Source: Streptococcus parapneumoniae (lineage in GTDB: Bacteria > Bacillota > Bacilli > Lactobacillales > Streptococcaceae). Taken from it: a stretch of DNA of 64,000 nucleotides. The stretch is from positions 760,501 through 824,500 of the forward strand of contig NZ_AP026968.1 in NCBI RefSeq assembly GCF_037076355.1, written 5' to 3'. The position numbers were made by a program, and so were the translations under genes. Shown piece after piece: positions 18,908 through 29,027 of this stretch. The notes under the pieces were generated by a model, which did not search any database, was not told the DNA's origin, and saw only the letters and a list, made by a program, of their open reading frames with translations. The number at the start of each line of letters is the position of its first letter. Positions within the stretch are counted from its first letter, which is position 1.

Positions 18908-21900
18908 ATGTCAAGACAATCAACTAAGAATAAGAAATATGCTTTACGTAAAATCGGAAAAGTTTTCGGTTCCTGTGTAGTGGCTACTGTCATTACCCTA
19001 GGTGGTGTTGCAATAATGGCACCAAATGTTACAGTTTATGCTTCAGATACTAGTTCAGACGAGGAACCAAATATTGGTGAATTGTCTAGTGCCACTGAGG
19101 GTTACCAAGTTTTTGTTCCTAAAGGTAAAAAATATGTAAGAAATGATGATGTGGATTATGATCCTAATGCTCAACCTAAATTGATCACAGAGGGTCATAA
19201 TGGTAATAGTTTCATTTTAAAAGCAAAGCCAAATAAGAATTTGACAGAGGAAGAGATAACAGATCATTTTGAGGAAGAGGGTAATGAACTAGAAAATTTA
19301 TTCAAAAAATTATATGATGACGATGGCGATGGTGAAGTTGATCCTAAGTATAAAAGAGCTGATGCTGATGCTATAAATGCAAATGCAGGTTAACCACTTG
19401 AGAATGATCCTAATTTTGTTGAACCTAAAGTGAGTGAAATTGACCCTAAGTATCCTCATCGTCTTGACTCAGGTATATATACTCCAGATAAAGATGACAG
19501 TAACCACGATGGTAAACCAGATGGGGCTAGTGGTGAAATTGATAGTGATGATAGTGTCGTAGAATCGAATAAACCCTTAACAGTAAATCCAGATGCAGAA
19601 GAAAATGTGGTAACAGAAGATGGTAATGTTGTACTATCTAAGTATTATCGTATCCATGTGAATGAAGGAGAAGATGCTGATAAAGTAGACGACGTTTACG
19701 AAATCGGAACAAAACCAAAGAAAGAAGTGGAAACAACTCCTAAAACAACTCGTTATGTAGGAGATCCTGATACTCCTTATAATACGAAAGTAACAGTTGT
19801 TGATGGTCATGATGGTTCAGTTACCAAAAAGACAACCTATGATTTGAATGAGAATACAGGTGAGGTCACTCCAAAAGAAACAGTTACTACTGTAGAGAAA
19901 GAAGACAAAGTTGTTAAAGTTGGTAATAAAGAAGTCACAACTGAAAAAATTGATATTACGACCCACTATACCGCTGATCCAAGATTAGAAAAAGATAGAC
20001 AAGAAACAGATAACAATGGAACGGAAGGAACTCGTGAAATAACGAAAGTCTATGAAGTTTCACCAACAACTGGTGATTTGTCTAATCCAACAAGAACAGA
20101 GAATGTTACTGTGGCTATGGTTCCAAAAGAAGTTCGAGTCGGGAATGTTGAGAAAGAAGTGGTTGAGACTGAAATCACAACTCGTTATATTCCTGATGAA
20201 ACTAAAACTCGTGATGAGCAAGAAGTGGTAACTCCAGGTTCAAAAGGGGTTCATACAAAAACTACGACTTATAGTGTTGATCCAAAAACTGGTGAGACAC
20301 ATACTCCTGTTGTGACAGAAGACGATACTCCAATGAAGCAAAAAGTAGTGAAAGTTGGTATCAAGCCTGTAGAAAAAACAGAGATTATTGACATTACGAC
20401 TAAGTATATCCAAGACCCAGACCTAGACTATGGACAAACGGTTATTGTCAATCCAGGTTCAGAAGGAAAAATTGTAACAAGGACAACTTATACTCTAAAT
20501 GAACAAGATGGAACAACTACTGAAAATCAACCAACTGTTCAAAAAACAGAAATGGTTCAAAAAGTTGTTCGTGTTGGAGTGAAACCAAAAGTTGAAGAAA
20601 CTCCAATTCCATTTGAAACTACTTATGAACGTGATGACTCTATTCCAAATGGAGAAGAAAGAGAAACTGTAAAAGGTGTTGATGGAAAAACAGTCAAAAA
20701 GACAACGTATACGATGAATCCTGACACAGGTGTCGTAACACAAAATGAACCAACAACAGAAATAACTGACCCAGTGACACGTGTTGTTAAACGTGGAACT
20801 CAACCAAAAGTAGATGTAACTCCTGTCCTATCTCCTAAGAGATATGAGAAGGATCCAGATAAAGAAAAAGGACAACCAAACCAAGAAGTCCCAGGGAAAC
20901 CAGGTACATCTACAACGACTACAACCTATGAAGTAGATCCAAAAACAGGTAAGGTTACAGAAAAAGTAGGCGACCCAGTTGTGGTAGAACCAACAGAAAC
21001 TGTCGTCAAAGTCCCAGCGAAGGATAAAGTAGTAATAGAAAAAATTCCAGTTGTAACAGAGTATGAAGATGATCCAACTCTTGAACCAGGAAAAGAAAAA
21101 GAAGTAACACCAGGTCAACCAGGTGAAAAAACAACAACGACTACTTATACTGTAGATGGAAAAACAGGTGATATTACTGAAAAGACTACAACTCAAATTA
21201 CCAAAGAAATGGTAAAAAGAATGGTTAAGAGAGGACCAAAAGAAGGAACTCCAAGTCAACCAGAACAACCAACCGCTCCTGAGGAAGCACCAGCTCAACC
21301 AGGACAGCCATCTGAGCCTGAAGACCAACCAAATCTTAAGGTAGCTCCGCCGACTATCGCTATTGTGGAAGAACCAAATAAAGCAAGCATCGAAGTAAAA
21401 GCTCCTAAAAAAGATGCAGATACAGTCAAAATTATCTATCCTAAGAGTAATGGCTCTGGTAATGAAGTTCTAACTCTTACCAAGCAACCTACTGGTGAAT
21501 GGACTTTAGACAAACAACCTGAAAATGTTACATTAGACAAGAAAACAGGTACTGTAACCATTCCACGAGAATCAGTTGTCAATAAACAAAAAGTCCAAGC
21601 TCAAGCCAAGCATAAAACGAGTGGTTATACTCCGTTTGTATACGCTGCTTTATCAATCGAAGCAGCAAATCCAGAGCATCCAGTAACGCTGTGGGTAGAT
21701 ACAGCAGGTAAGGAGCTTAGGGAACCAGTAGATGGCAAACAACCTGCTGGCGAGATTGCAGGCTACAAGTGGCTATCAAGTCGCTTAGAAGAAGGTATTT
21801 TAACGCATACATTTGAGAAAGTAGCGAATGGAACTTCAAGTTCACCAGAAAGCTCAACTAGTCATCCAAGGACTCCATCAAGTTCGCCATCAACTTCAAC

Positions 21901-22339
21901 GCCAGAAAAACCAAACAAAGCTGAAACTCCAGCGGTTCGTACAGTATGGCGCGATGAAAACGGAAAAGACTTGAAGGTTCCATCAGTTGATAAGCAAGAA
22001 GCAGGTGAAGTTCCAGGCTATGAATTTGTTGAGAGTCACCGTGAGGGAGATAACTTGATAGTTCATGTGTTTAGAACCAAGCAAGCTCAAACTCCTGCTC
22101 CAAAAGACCAAACTCCAAGCCCAGCACCATCTAAAGTTTCAGAACAAAAAGGTGAAGCAGTGGCTACAGCTACATCAGAAAAGACAGTAGATAGTGCAAC
22201 ATCTACCAAAACATCTGATAAAGCAGAATTGCCAAACACAGGTACAGAGGCTAATGCTACCTTGGCTAGCGCTGGTATCATGACCTTGTTAGCTGGTCTA
22301 GGACTAGGATTCTTCAAGAAAAAAGAAGATGAAAAATAA
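18908..22339 (+). pseudogene. LPXTG surface protein with G5 repeats, interrupted by one in-frame TAA
   Basis: A 1143-codon frame broken only at codon 162 (TAA at 19391-19393); reading continues as PLENDPNF without frameshift. N-terminal YALRKIGKVFGSCVV signal of the YSIRK type. Acidic motifs DDDGDGEVD and DKDDSNHDGKPDG resemble calcium-binding loops. About seven ~75-residue G5-type repeats follow (TTYTMNPDTGVVT, VVKVG), between about 275 and 775. Then two short modules shared with the preceding gene (LWVDTAGKELREP, TVWRDENGKDLKVP), a Ser/Pro/Thr linker and LPNTG at 1108. The sorting signal is nearly identical to its neighbour. A product made only to the stop would be 161 residues. Confidence 0.85.
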
Positions 22340-22382
22340 AGCTCTTTATCAACTGTAGCAGGTTGAGAAAAGCTAAGATTAA

Positions 22383-22512
22383 GAAGAGGCTGAGAAAAAA
22401 GCCTCTCAAATCAGAAAAACGCATAGTATCAGGTATTGAAAAACTTGAGACTATGCGTTTTATTGTGGGAAGATTTACTTCATTTTCTCCAGAAGTTGAG
22501 TTTTGACCCAGT
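22383..22512. repeat. Small palindromic mobile-element-like repeat (MITE-like), copy A
   Basis: About 130 bases. The left end AAGAGGCTGAG resembles the reverse complement of the right end (AAGAGACTGGG). A central hairpin pairs AAAACGCATAGT (22416-22427) with ACTATGCGTTTT (22450-22461). The reverse complement of 25736-25871 matches it over its whole length. AGAGGCT/AGCCTCT near its left end may also terminate transcription from the surface gene. Family unassigned. Confidence 0.7.
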
Positions 22513-22558
22513 CTCTTTAAATTATATGTTATCTTAAATTCAGAATAGAACATTATAA

Positions 22559-22740
22559 CTTATAAAATATTGCTAGAAATTGATTCGACTTTACTCTCCT
22601 ATTTGTTCAGAGTTTATTTCATTTTGCTATAAAGTTTGAGATTTCTTTTATTTTTTCTACTCTTTTCCGAATAAATAGATAGAAGCATCAAATCTAGTAA
22701 ATTAGATTAAAAAATGTGCTATAATGAAAGGAGAACAAAT
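22559..22740 (+). promoter_or_regulatory. Degenerate dispersed repeat and conserved Rpn 5' leader
   Basis: The first part (to about 22645) resembles the AAATTGATTYGACTT repeat seen elsewhere. From 22665 it is the Rpn leader: AATCTA/TAGATT palindrome (22691-22696 and 22703-22708), TGTGCTATAAT and GAAAGGAG before the start at 22741. Confidence 0.65.
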
Positions 22741-23652
22741 ATGACTGTACGTCATCCGGGCATCAGCCCAACTAACGATTTGGTTGCTAAAAAAATCTTT
22801 AGCAATCCAGAAATCACTTGTCAATTTATTCGCGATATGCTGGACTTGCCAGCCAAAAATGTAACTATTTTAGAGGGGAGCAATATTCATGTCTTGCCTT
22901 CCCTGCCGTACTCGGCTCAGGATTTCTATACCAGTATAGACGTCTTGGCGGAGTTAGATAATGGAACGCAAGTTATCATCGAAATTCAAGTTCATCATCA
23001 GAATTTTTTCATTAATCGTTTGTGGGCTTATCTATGCAGTCAAGTCAATCAAAACCTAGAAAAAATTCGCCAGCGAGAAGGTGATACCCACCAGAGCTAC
23101 AAACACATCGCACCTGTTTACGCAATAGCTATTGTGGATAGTAATTATTTCCAAGATGATCTAGCTTTCCACAGTTTCAGTATGCGCGAAGACACGACAG
23201 GTGAGGTTTTAACCATCACCAATAATGGACAGGAACATCATCTAGTCAAGATGGCGTTCTTGGAATTAAGAAAATACAGAGAAACCAGCAAAGACAAGGT
23301 TCGCAAGCCGTGGTTGGAGTTTTTCGGGAATAAACCCTTTACTCAGCACCCCGAGCGAGCCATCAGCCAAGCAGACCAACTGCTGGACTACAAGAGCTGG
23401 TCCGAGGAGGACAGGAAAATGTTTAGTCAACTACGTATGCGCGAAGAACAAGCCTTGTTAGCGCAGGACTATGCTTTGGAAACCGCTAGGGCTGAGGGGG
23501 TTGAACAAGGTTTAGAACAAGGTTTAGAACAAGGTTTAGAACGTGGAAAACTTTTTGCCTTCTTAGACATGGTTCGTCAACATGTTTTAACTTCTGAATT
23601 TGCCAGCCAGCAGTTAGGAATGACTGTCGCTGAGTTTGAGTCACTCTTGTAA
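22741..23652 (+). CDS. Rpn family recombination-promoting nuclease / putative transposase, copy 3 (inverted)
   Basis: 303 residues, nearly identical to copy 2 over the nuclease domain (SIDVLAEL, IIEIQVHHQ intact) but on the opposite strand, so it forms a ~1-kb inverted repeat around the surface-gene island. Internal GAGGAGG-ATG at 23419 would give a 77-residue C-terminal product. The repeat tract is distinct: EQGLEQGLEQGLERG is encoded by almost perfect 12-base units. The last residues are AEFESLL, a few residues shorter than the other copies. Confidence 0.88.
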   Translation: MTVRHPGISPTNDLVAKKIFSNPEITCQFIRDMLDLPAKNVTILEGSNIHVLPSLPYSAQDFYTSIDVLAELDNGTQVIIEIQVHHQNFFINRLWAYLCSQVNQNLEKIRQREGDTHQSYKHIAPVYAIAIVDSNYFQDDLAFHSFSMREDTTGEVLTITNNGQEHHLVKMAFLELRKYRETSKDKVRKPWLEFFGNKPFTQHPERAISQADQLLDYKSWSEEDRKMFSQLRMREEQALLAQDYALETARAEGVEQGLEQGLEQGLERGKLFAFLDMVRQHVLTSEFASQQLGMTVAEFESLL

Positions 23653-23777
23653 ACGAGCGAAAATGTTTAGCTAGCTATCTTGCAAAAAAATAAGTAGAGT
23701 TTATAATCCAAATACTTTTTAATACCAAGAATAAGCAGAGCCGGTTTTTCTAGGATATTTGGGTTAAGACGATTGTC

Positions 23778-23806
23778 TTGAATGCCTTAGGGAAACATGC
23801 TATACT
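23778..23806 (+). promoter_or_regulatory. Promoter of the broken ABC-F gene (leaderless geometry)
   Basis: TTGAAT, a 17-base spacer, TATACT, then only six bases to the ATG at 23813, with no Shine-Dalgarno. Transcription should start at or next to the start codon. Confidence 0.65.
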
Positions 23807-23812
23807 ACTTGT

Positions 23813-24036
23813 ATGATTATTTTACAAGCTAATAAAATTGAACGTTCTTTTGCAGGAGAGGTTCTTTTTGATAATATCAACCTACAGGTTGATGAACGAG
23901 ATCGGATTGCCCTTGTTGGGAAAAATGGTGCAGGTAAGTCTACTCTTTTGAAGATTTTAGTTGGAGAAGAGGAGACAACTAGCGGAGAAATCAATAAGAA
24001 AAAAGATATTTCTCTGTCTTACCTAGCCCAAGATAG
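23813..24036 (+). pseudogene. ABC-F ATPase, N-terminal fragment only
   Basis: The first ~75 residues are a clear ABC-F start: MIILQANKIERSFAGEVLF and Walker A GKNGAGKSTLLKIL, ending near YLAQDSR. The reading frame then runs into BOX repeat sequence until a stop at 24157. The signature motif, Walker B and second ATPase domain of a normal ~540-630-residue protein are missing. The remainder of the gene is not in the window, so the locus looks like a deletion with a BOX element at the joint. Confidence 0.85.
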
Positions 24037-24176
24037 CCGTTTTGAGGTTGCAGATAAGACTGACGAAGTCAGCTCAAAACACCGTTTTGAGGTTGTAGAT
24101 AAGACTGACGAAGTCAGTTACATATATCTGCGGCAAGGCGACGTTGACGTGGTTTGAAGAGATTTTCGAAGAGTAT
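24037..24176 (+). repeat. BOX element lacking boxA (two boxB-like units + boxC)
   Basis: Two units with TTTTGAGGTTG and GACTGACGAAGTCAG, then boxC (GGCAAGGCGACGTTGACG, GGTTTGAAGAGATTTTCGAA). BoxA is absent; the element starts abruptly inside the ABC-F reading frame. Confidence 0.88.
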
Positions 24177-24205
24177 TATTTTTAAAAAATCTCTCCAGAA
24201 ACTAG

Positions 24206-24234
24206 TTGCTAAATAGGGTAAAAATTGATAAAAT
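24206..24234 (+). promoter_or_regulatory. Promoter of the glpF-like gene
   Basis: TTGCTA, a 17-base spacer, TAAAAT; the start codon is 38 bases downstream with AAGGAG. Confidence 0.65.
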
Positions 24235-24271
24235 AAGGAATGTCTAAAAAATTTTAAGGAGAATCTAGCAA

Positions 24272-25141
24272 ATGGATTTCACATGGGCACTAAAGTATGC
24301 CACTGAATTTTTGGGAACTGCCATTTTGATCATTCTTGGGAATGGTGCAGTTGCCAACGTTGAACTTAAAGGTACGAAAGGTCACCAAAGTGGCTGGATC
24401 GTCATCGCTGTTGGTTATGGTATGGGGGTTATGATCCCAGCCTTGATGTTTGGTAACGTATCTGGGAACCACATCAACCCTGCTTTCACTCTAGGACTTG
24501 CAGTTAGCGGTCTTTTCCCTTGGGCACAAGTGGTACCTTACATTATCGCGCAAGTCTTGGGGGCTATCTTTGGTCAAGCCTTGGTTGTGGCAACACACCG
24601 CCCATTCTACTTGAAAACTGAAAACTCAAATAACATCTTGGGAACTTTCTCAACTATTTCAAGTATTGACCATGGTACAAAAGAAAGTCGCTATGCAGCA
24701 ACTGTTAATGGTTTTGTAAACGAGTTTGTTGGTTCATTTGTTTTGTTCTTTGCAGCTCTTGGTTTGACTAAAAACTTCTTTGGTGCTGAAGTGCTTCAAT
24801 ACATGAAACAAATGGCAACACAAGCAGGACAAACAGTTGATTTTTCTGACTTGGCTATTAAAGCACAGGTGGCTCCACACACTGCTTCAGGACTTTCTGT
24901 GGCTCACTTGGCACTTGGATTCCTCGTTATGGCTTTGGTAACATCACTTGGTGGACCTACAGGACCTGCCTTGAACCCAGCTCGTGACTTGGGACCACGT
25001 CTCCTTCATGCTTTCCTTCCAAAATCAGTTCTTGGTGAGCATAAAGGCGATTCAAAATGGTGGTATTCTTGGGTACCAGTAGTAGCACCTATCGCAGCAG
25101 CAATTGCGGCAGTAGCTGTATTCAAATTCCTTTATCTCTAA
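24272..25141 (+). CDS. glpF: MIP/aquaporin family channel (glycerol facilitator type)
   Basis: 289 residues with six membrane helices and the two half-helix motifs of the family: NPA in GNHINPAFTLGLAVSG and in PTGPALNPARDLGPR. The Asp after the second NPAR favours a glycerol-conducting aquaglyceroporin over a strict water channel. The extended loop around residues 105-150 and the length are typical of the long Gram-positive forms. Monocistronic, with its own promoter and terminator. Substrate is inferred. Confidence 0.87.
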   Translation: MDFTWALKYATEFLGTAILIILGNGAVANVELKGTKGHQSGWIVIAVGYGMGVMIPALMFGNVSGNHINPAFTLGLAVSGLFPWAQVVPYIIAQVLGAIFGQALVVATHRPFYLKTENSNNILGTFSTISSIDHGTKESRYAATVNGFVNEFVGSFVLFFAALGLTKNFFGAEVLQYMKQMATQAGQTVDFSDLAIKAQVAPHTASGLSVAHLALGFLVMALVTSLGGPTGPALNPARDLGPRLLHAFLPKSVLGEHKGDSKWWYSWVPVVAPIAAAIAAVAVFKFLYL

Positions 25142-25183
25142 GAAATAGCTCCTTTAACATTTGAGTGAGCACCATCTATAAGT

Positions 25184-25215
25184 AAGAGAGGATCAGATTG
25201 GTTCTCTCTTTTTGA
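25184..25215 (+). terminator. Terminator of the glpF-like gene
   Basis: AGAGAGGAT-type left arm pairs with GGTTCTCTCT (with G-U pairs), followed by TTTTT. Confidence 0.7.
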
Positions 25216-25612
25216 TTTTTTAGGGAAATGAAAGAAAATCGAAACACACTCCTCTCCAGCAGTGGTTTAGAAGTCTCAGTGGGCTATTCAGCTTTAATGG
25301 GCTATAGTAGCTTGCAGTTGAAATAATAGATCCTTGTTTCTAAAACATTGTGAGAAATTGGTTTGAATTCCCCAATCAAATTGTGCAGTTTTCATTCTAC
25401 TATATATTATGTTATCGGAGATGGGTTCCCTATCTTGTAAATCTGCTTTATAGTGGGTTGAAGTTGGAATAGTTCGCCCTTCTTTATCAAACATTGTGAG
25501 GAATTGATTTGCCTTCCTCAACAAAATGTTCAGTTTTTATTTCATTTTACTATAAAATAAGCGATTAGGGGGCTATTTTCGACCGACGTCCTTATCGTTT
25601 TATCTGCAATCT
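25216..25612. repeat. Repeat-derived spacer with a tandem pair of ~70-bp dispersed repeats
   Basis: Segments at about 25338-25400 and 25484-25555 share AAACATTGTGAG, AAATTG and CATTYTACTATA and resemble the pieces at 6716 and 22559. A 76-codon minus-strand frame spans them but has no ribosome site or recognisable family. Probably relics of an old element; no real gene seen. Confidence 0.5.
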
Positions 25613-25927
25613 TATACTCAATGAAAATCAAAGAGTAAACTAGGAAGCTAGCCGCAGGTTGCTCAAAGCACTGCTTTGAGGTTGTAGATAGAACTGACGA
25701 AGTCAGCTCAAAATAGTGTTTTGAGGTTGTAGAAGAAGAGGTTGGGCAAAAAACTCGACTTTAGGAGAAAATGAAGTAAATCTTCCCACAATAAAACGTA
25801 TAGTAGCAAGATTTCTCAAGACCTGATACTATATGTTTTTCTGATTGCAAAGACTTTTTGACCAGTCTCAGCTATACCTACGGTAAGGCGATGCTGACGT
25901 GGTTTGAAGAGATTTTCGAAGAGTATT
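25613..25927 (+). repeat. BOX element interrupted by a MITE-like insertion
   Basis: BoxA (TATACTCAATGAAAATCAAA) and about one and a half boxB units run to 25735. The remainder of boxC (CTACGGTAAGGCGATGCTGA and the GAAGAGTATTAA end) resumes at about 25872. The intervening 136 bases are a different repeat. Confidence 0.85.
25736..25871 (-). repeat. Small palindromic mobile-element-like repeat (MITE-like), copy B
   Basis: The reverse complement matches 22383-22512, including GGGAAGATTTACTTCATTTT and the central hairpin (AAAACATATAGTA...TACTATACGTTTT). Left end AAGAGGTTGGGC and the inverted right end (GAGACTGG) form imperfect terminal repeats. It sits inside a BOX element, which shows it has moved. 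Confidence 0.7.
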
Positions 25928-26121
25928 AAACCGATGTTGTGAGTAACTTTTACCTAGCTTCCTAGTTTACTTTTGTAGTATAAACCAGAGACTGTTTGTA
26001 TTTTCAGCAAGTGAGTGGATGAATAATGCTGAAAACTCCTTGAAGGATAAATCTATTTAGTACTTTCTATTAGTTAGTTAAATTTTTACCAAGAATAATT
26101 CACAAAAACGTTGTAAAACAC

Positions 26122-26149
26122 TTGCAATTTAGCTGAAATTTGATAAAAT
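26122..26149 (+). promoter_or_regulatory. Promoter of tuf
   Basis: TTGCAA, a 16-base spacer, TAAAAT. About 70 bases of leader follow before the GGAGG of tuf. Confidence 0.65.
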
Positions 26150-26220
26150 AGTAAGGAAAGTTAGACTGTATTGCCTACTGTCTATCTATAAAATATATTT
26201 TATTGGAGGCTTTTACTCAA

Positions 26221-27417
<1,197 letters not shown>

Positions 27418-27462
27418 TTCGATTTAGTTCCCAGAAGAACAATTATTTAAGTCAGACACTAA

Positions 27463-27492
27463 AAGAATCTTGCTTTGCAAGGTTCTTTTTTT
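27463..27492 (+). terminator. Rho-independent terminator of tuf
   Basis: AAGAATCTTGC pairs with GCAAGGTTCTT across a short loop, followed by seven T. Confidence 0.9.
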
Positions 27493-27506
27493 CAGATATT
27501 GAACTA

Positions 27507-27884
27507 ATACTCAATGAAAATCAAAGAGCAAACTAGGAAGTTTTAGCTGCAGGCTGCTCAAAACATGGTATTGAGGTTGTAGATAAGACTGACGAAGTCA
27601 TCTCAAAACATGGTATTGAGGTTGCAGATAGAACTGACGAAGTCATCTCAAAACATGTTTTTGAGGTTGTAGATAGAACTGACGAAGTCATCTCAAAACA
27701 TGTTTTTGAGGTTGTAGATAGAACTGACGAAGTCAGCTCAAAACATCGTTTTGAGGTTGCAGATAGAACTGACGAAGTCAGCTCAAAACACCGTTTTGAG
27801 GTTGTAGATAGAACTGACGAAGTCAGTAACCATACATACGACAAGGCGAAGCTGACGCGGTTTGAAGAGATTTTCGAAGAGTAT
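27507..27884 (+). repeat. Large BOX element with six boxB-type units
   Basis: BoxA (ATACTCAATGAAAATCAAAG), then six 45-base units each with TTGAGGTTG and CTGACGAAGTCA, then boxC ending in TTTTCGAAGAGTAT. The units differ in a few positions (TCATC versus TCAGC ends). It is the longest BOX in the window. Confidence 0.95.
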
Positions 27885-27901
27885 AAAATTGAATTGCTTA
27901 T

Positions 27902-27934
27902 AAAAAAGCTCCATACACTTGATGTGTATAGAGC
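27902..27934 (-). terminator. Rho-independent terminator of the helicase operon
   Basis: On the minus strand GCTC-ATACAC pairs with GTGTAT-GAGC (10 bp with one mismatch) and TTTTTTA follows. Confidence 0.88.
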
Positions 27935-27944
27935 AATGGGGGCT

Positions 27945-29027
27945 TTATTTAATATAGAGTTCTTGATTTTTCAAGACAATTTCACGTACGCTCGCAAATT
28001 TCTTGAGTTTTTTAAGTTCTTCTGGATGAGTGACGAGAGTGATAACATAACCTTCCTTACCCATGCGACCTGTACGGCCAGCGCGGTGAGTGTAGGTTTC
28101 AATATCTCTAGGAACATCAAAGTTTACGACGCATTCTAGGCTATCGATATCAATTCCACGAGCTAAAAGGTCTGTTGCAAGGAGTAGGGTCAGTTGCTTG
28201 TCTTTAAACTTTTCTAAGATGACTTTTCTAAATTTAACATTGACATCACTAGCGAGGGAAACAGCTAGGATCTCCCGATACTGTAATTTTTCTTCTGAAC
28301 TTCCAAGGTCTGATAGGCTGTTAAAGAAGACAAGACCGCGGAAATCCTCCACATGAGCTAGTTTTCGTAGCATATCCACTCGGTGACGTTGGTCTACCTG
28401 CATGTAGAAATGTTGGATGTTGTCTAGTTTTTGGTCAGAGAGATCAATGGTACGTGTGTTTGGCGCAATCTTTTCTTGGTCAAACTTGGTTGTGGCACTC
28501 ATGTAGACCAGTTGGTGATCACGAGGTGCGTAGTGAGTGATTTTCTCAACAAAGTGAATCTGAGAATCATCTAGTAATTGGTCAAATTCATCCAGGATGA
28601 TGGTTTCCACATTCATCATCTTGATTTTTTTCAATTTAATTAGTTCAAAGATACGGCCAGGGGTTCCAATCAGAATTTCTGGTCCTTTTTTAAGGCGTTC
28701 AATTTGTCGTTTCTGACTTGAACCTGATAGGAAGAGTTGAGCAGTCAATCCGATAGCCTCTGCCCACGTTTTACATACATCAAAAATCTGTCCAGCAAGC
28801 TCCGTATTTGGTGCTAGGATCAAGAGTTGTTGGGCTTTTTTCTTTTGTAGTCTGAGAAGACTTGGTAGGAGGTAAGCTAGGGTCTTGCCTGTTCCTGTTG
28901 GGCTTACTCCTAGAAGATTTTCTCTAGCAAGAAGGGGCTCAAATAGTTGAGTTTGAATGGGGGTGAATTCTTGAAAACCGAGTTGGTCACTCAGTTCTTG
29001 CCATTCAGTTGGTAGTTTGTTTTTCAT
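27945..29027 (-). CDS. DEAD-box-family RNA helicase with a DEFD motif II
   Basis: 360 residues. Q-motif region FQEFTPIQTQLFEPLL, motif I SPTGTGKT, Ia LAPNTELAGQ, Ib GTPGRIFEL, motif II DEFDQ (instead of DEAD), motif III SATT, then the C-terminal RecA domain with LLATDLLARGIDI and HRAGRTGR. It is short, with no C-terminal extension. Likely role in RNA remodelling (ribosome assembly or mRNA decay), inferred from family. Its ATG overlaps the stop of the upstream oxidoreductase (ATGA), indicating coupled translation. Confidence 0.9.
   Translation of the reverse strand: MKNKLPTEWQELSDQLGFQEFTPIQTQLFEPLLARENLLGVSPTGTGKTLAYLLPSLLRLQKKKAQQLLILAPNTELAGQIFDVCKTWAEAIGLTAQLFLSGSSQKRQIERLKKGPEILIGTPGRIFELIKLKKIKMMNVETIILDEFDQLLDDSQIHFVEKITHYAPRDHQLVYMSATTKFDQEKIAPNTRTIDLSDQKLDNIQHFYMQVDQRHRVDMLRKLAHVEDFRGLVFFNSLSDLGSSEEKLQYREILAVSLASDVNVKFRKVILEKFKDKQLTLLLATDLLARGIDIDSLECVVNFDVPRDIETYTHRAGRTGRMGKEGYVITLVTHPEELKKLKKFASVREIVLKNQELYIK

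Noticed and set aside
20495..21328. Long minus-strand frames rich in Trp, Phe, Cys and Ser
   Set aside because: Antisense of the G5 repeats of the surface gene; no ribosome site and composition unlike real proteins.
25294..25524. 76-codon minus-strand frame in the repeat-filled spacer
   Set aside because: Spans two degenerate repeats, has no ribosome site and resembles no family.
27550..27830. Regular direct repeats that could suggest a CRISPR array
   Set aside because: The 45-base units are contiguous, without unique spacers, are flanked by boxA and boxC, and no cas genes are near.
27533..27844. Minus-strand 103-codon frame with repeats of TSSVLSTTSK
   Set aside because: It is the antisense of the boxB units; the 45-base period is a multiple of three, so the frame stays open by chance.
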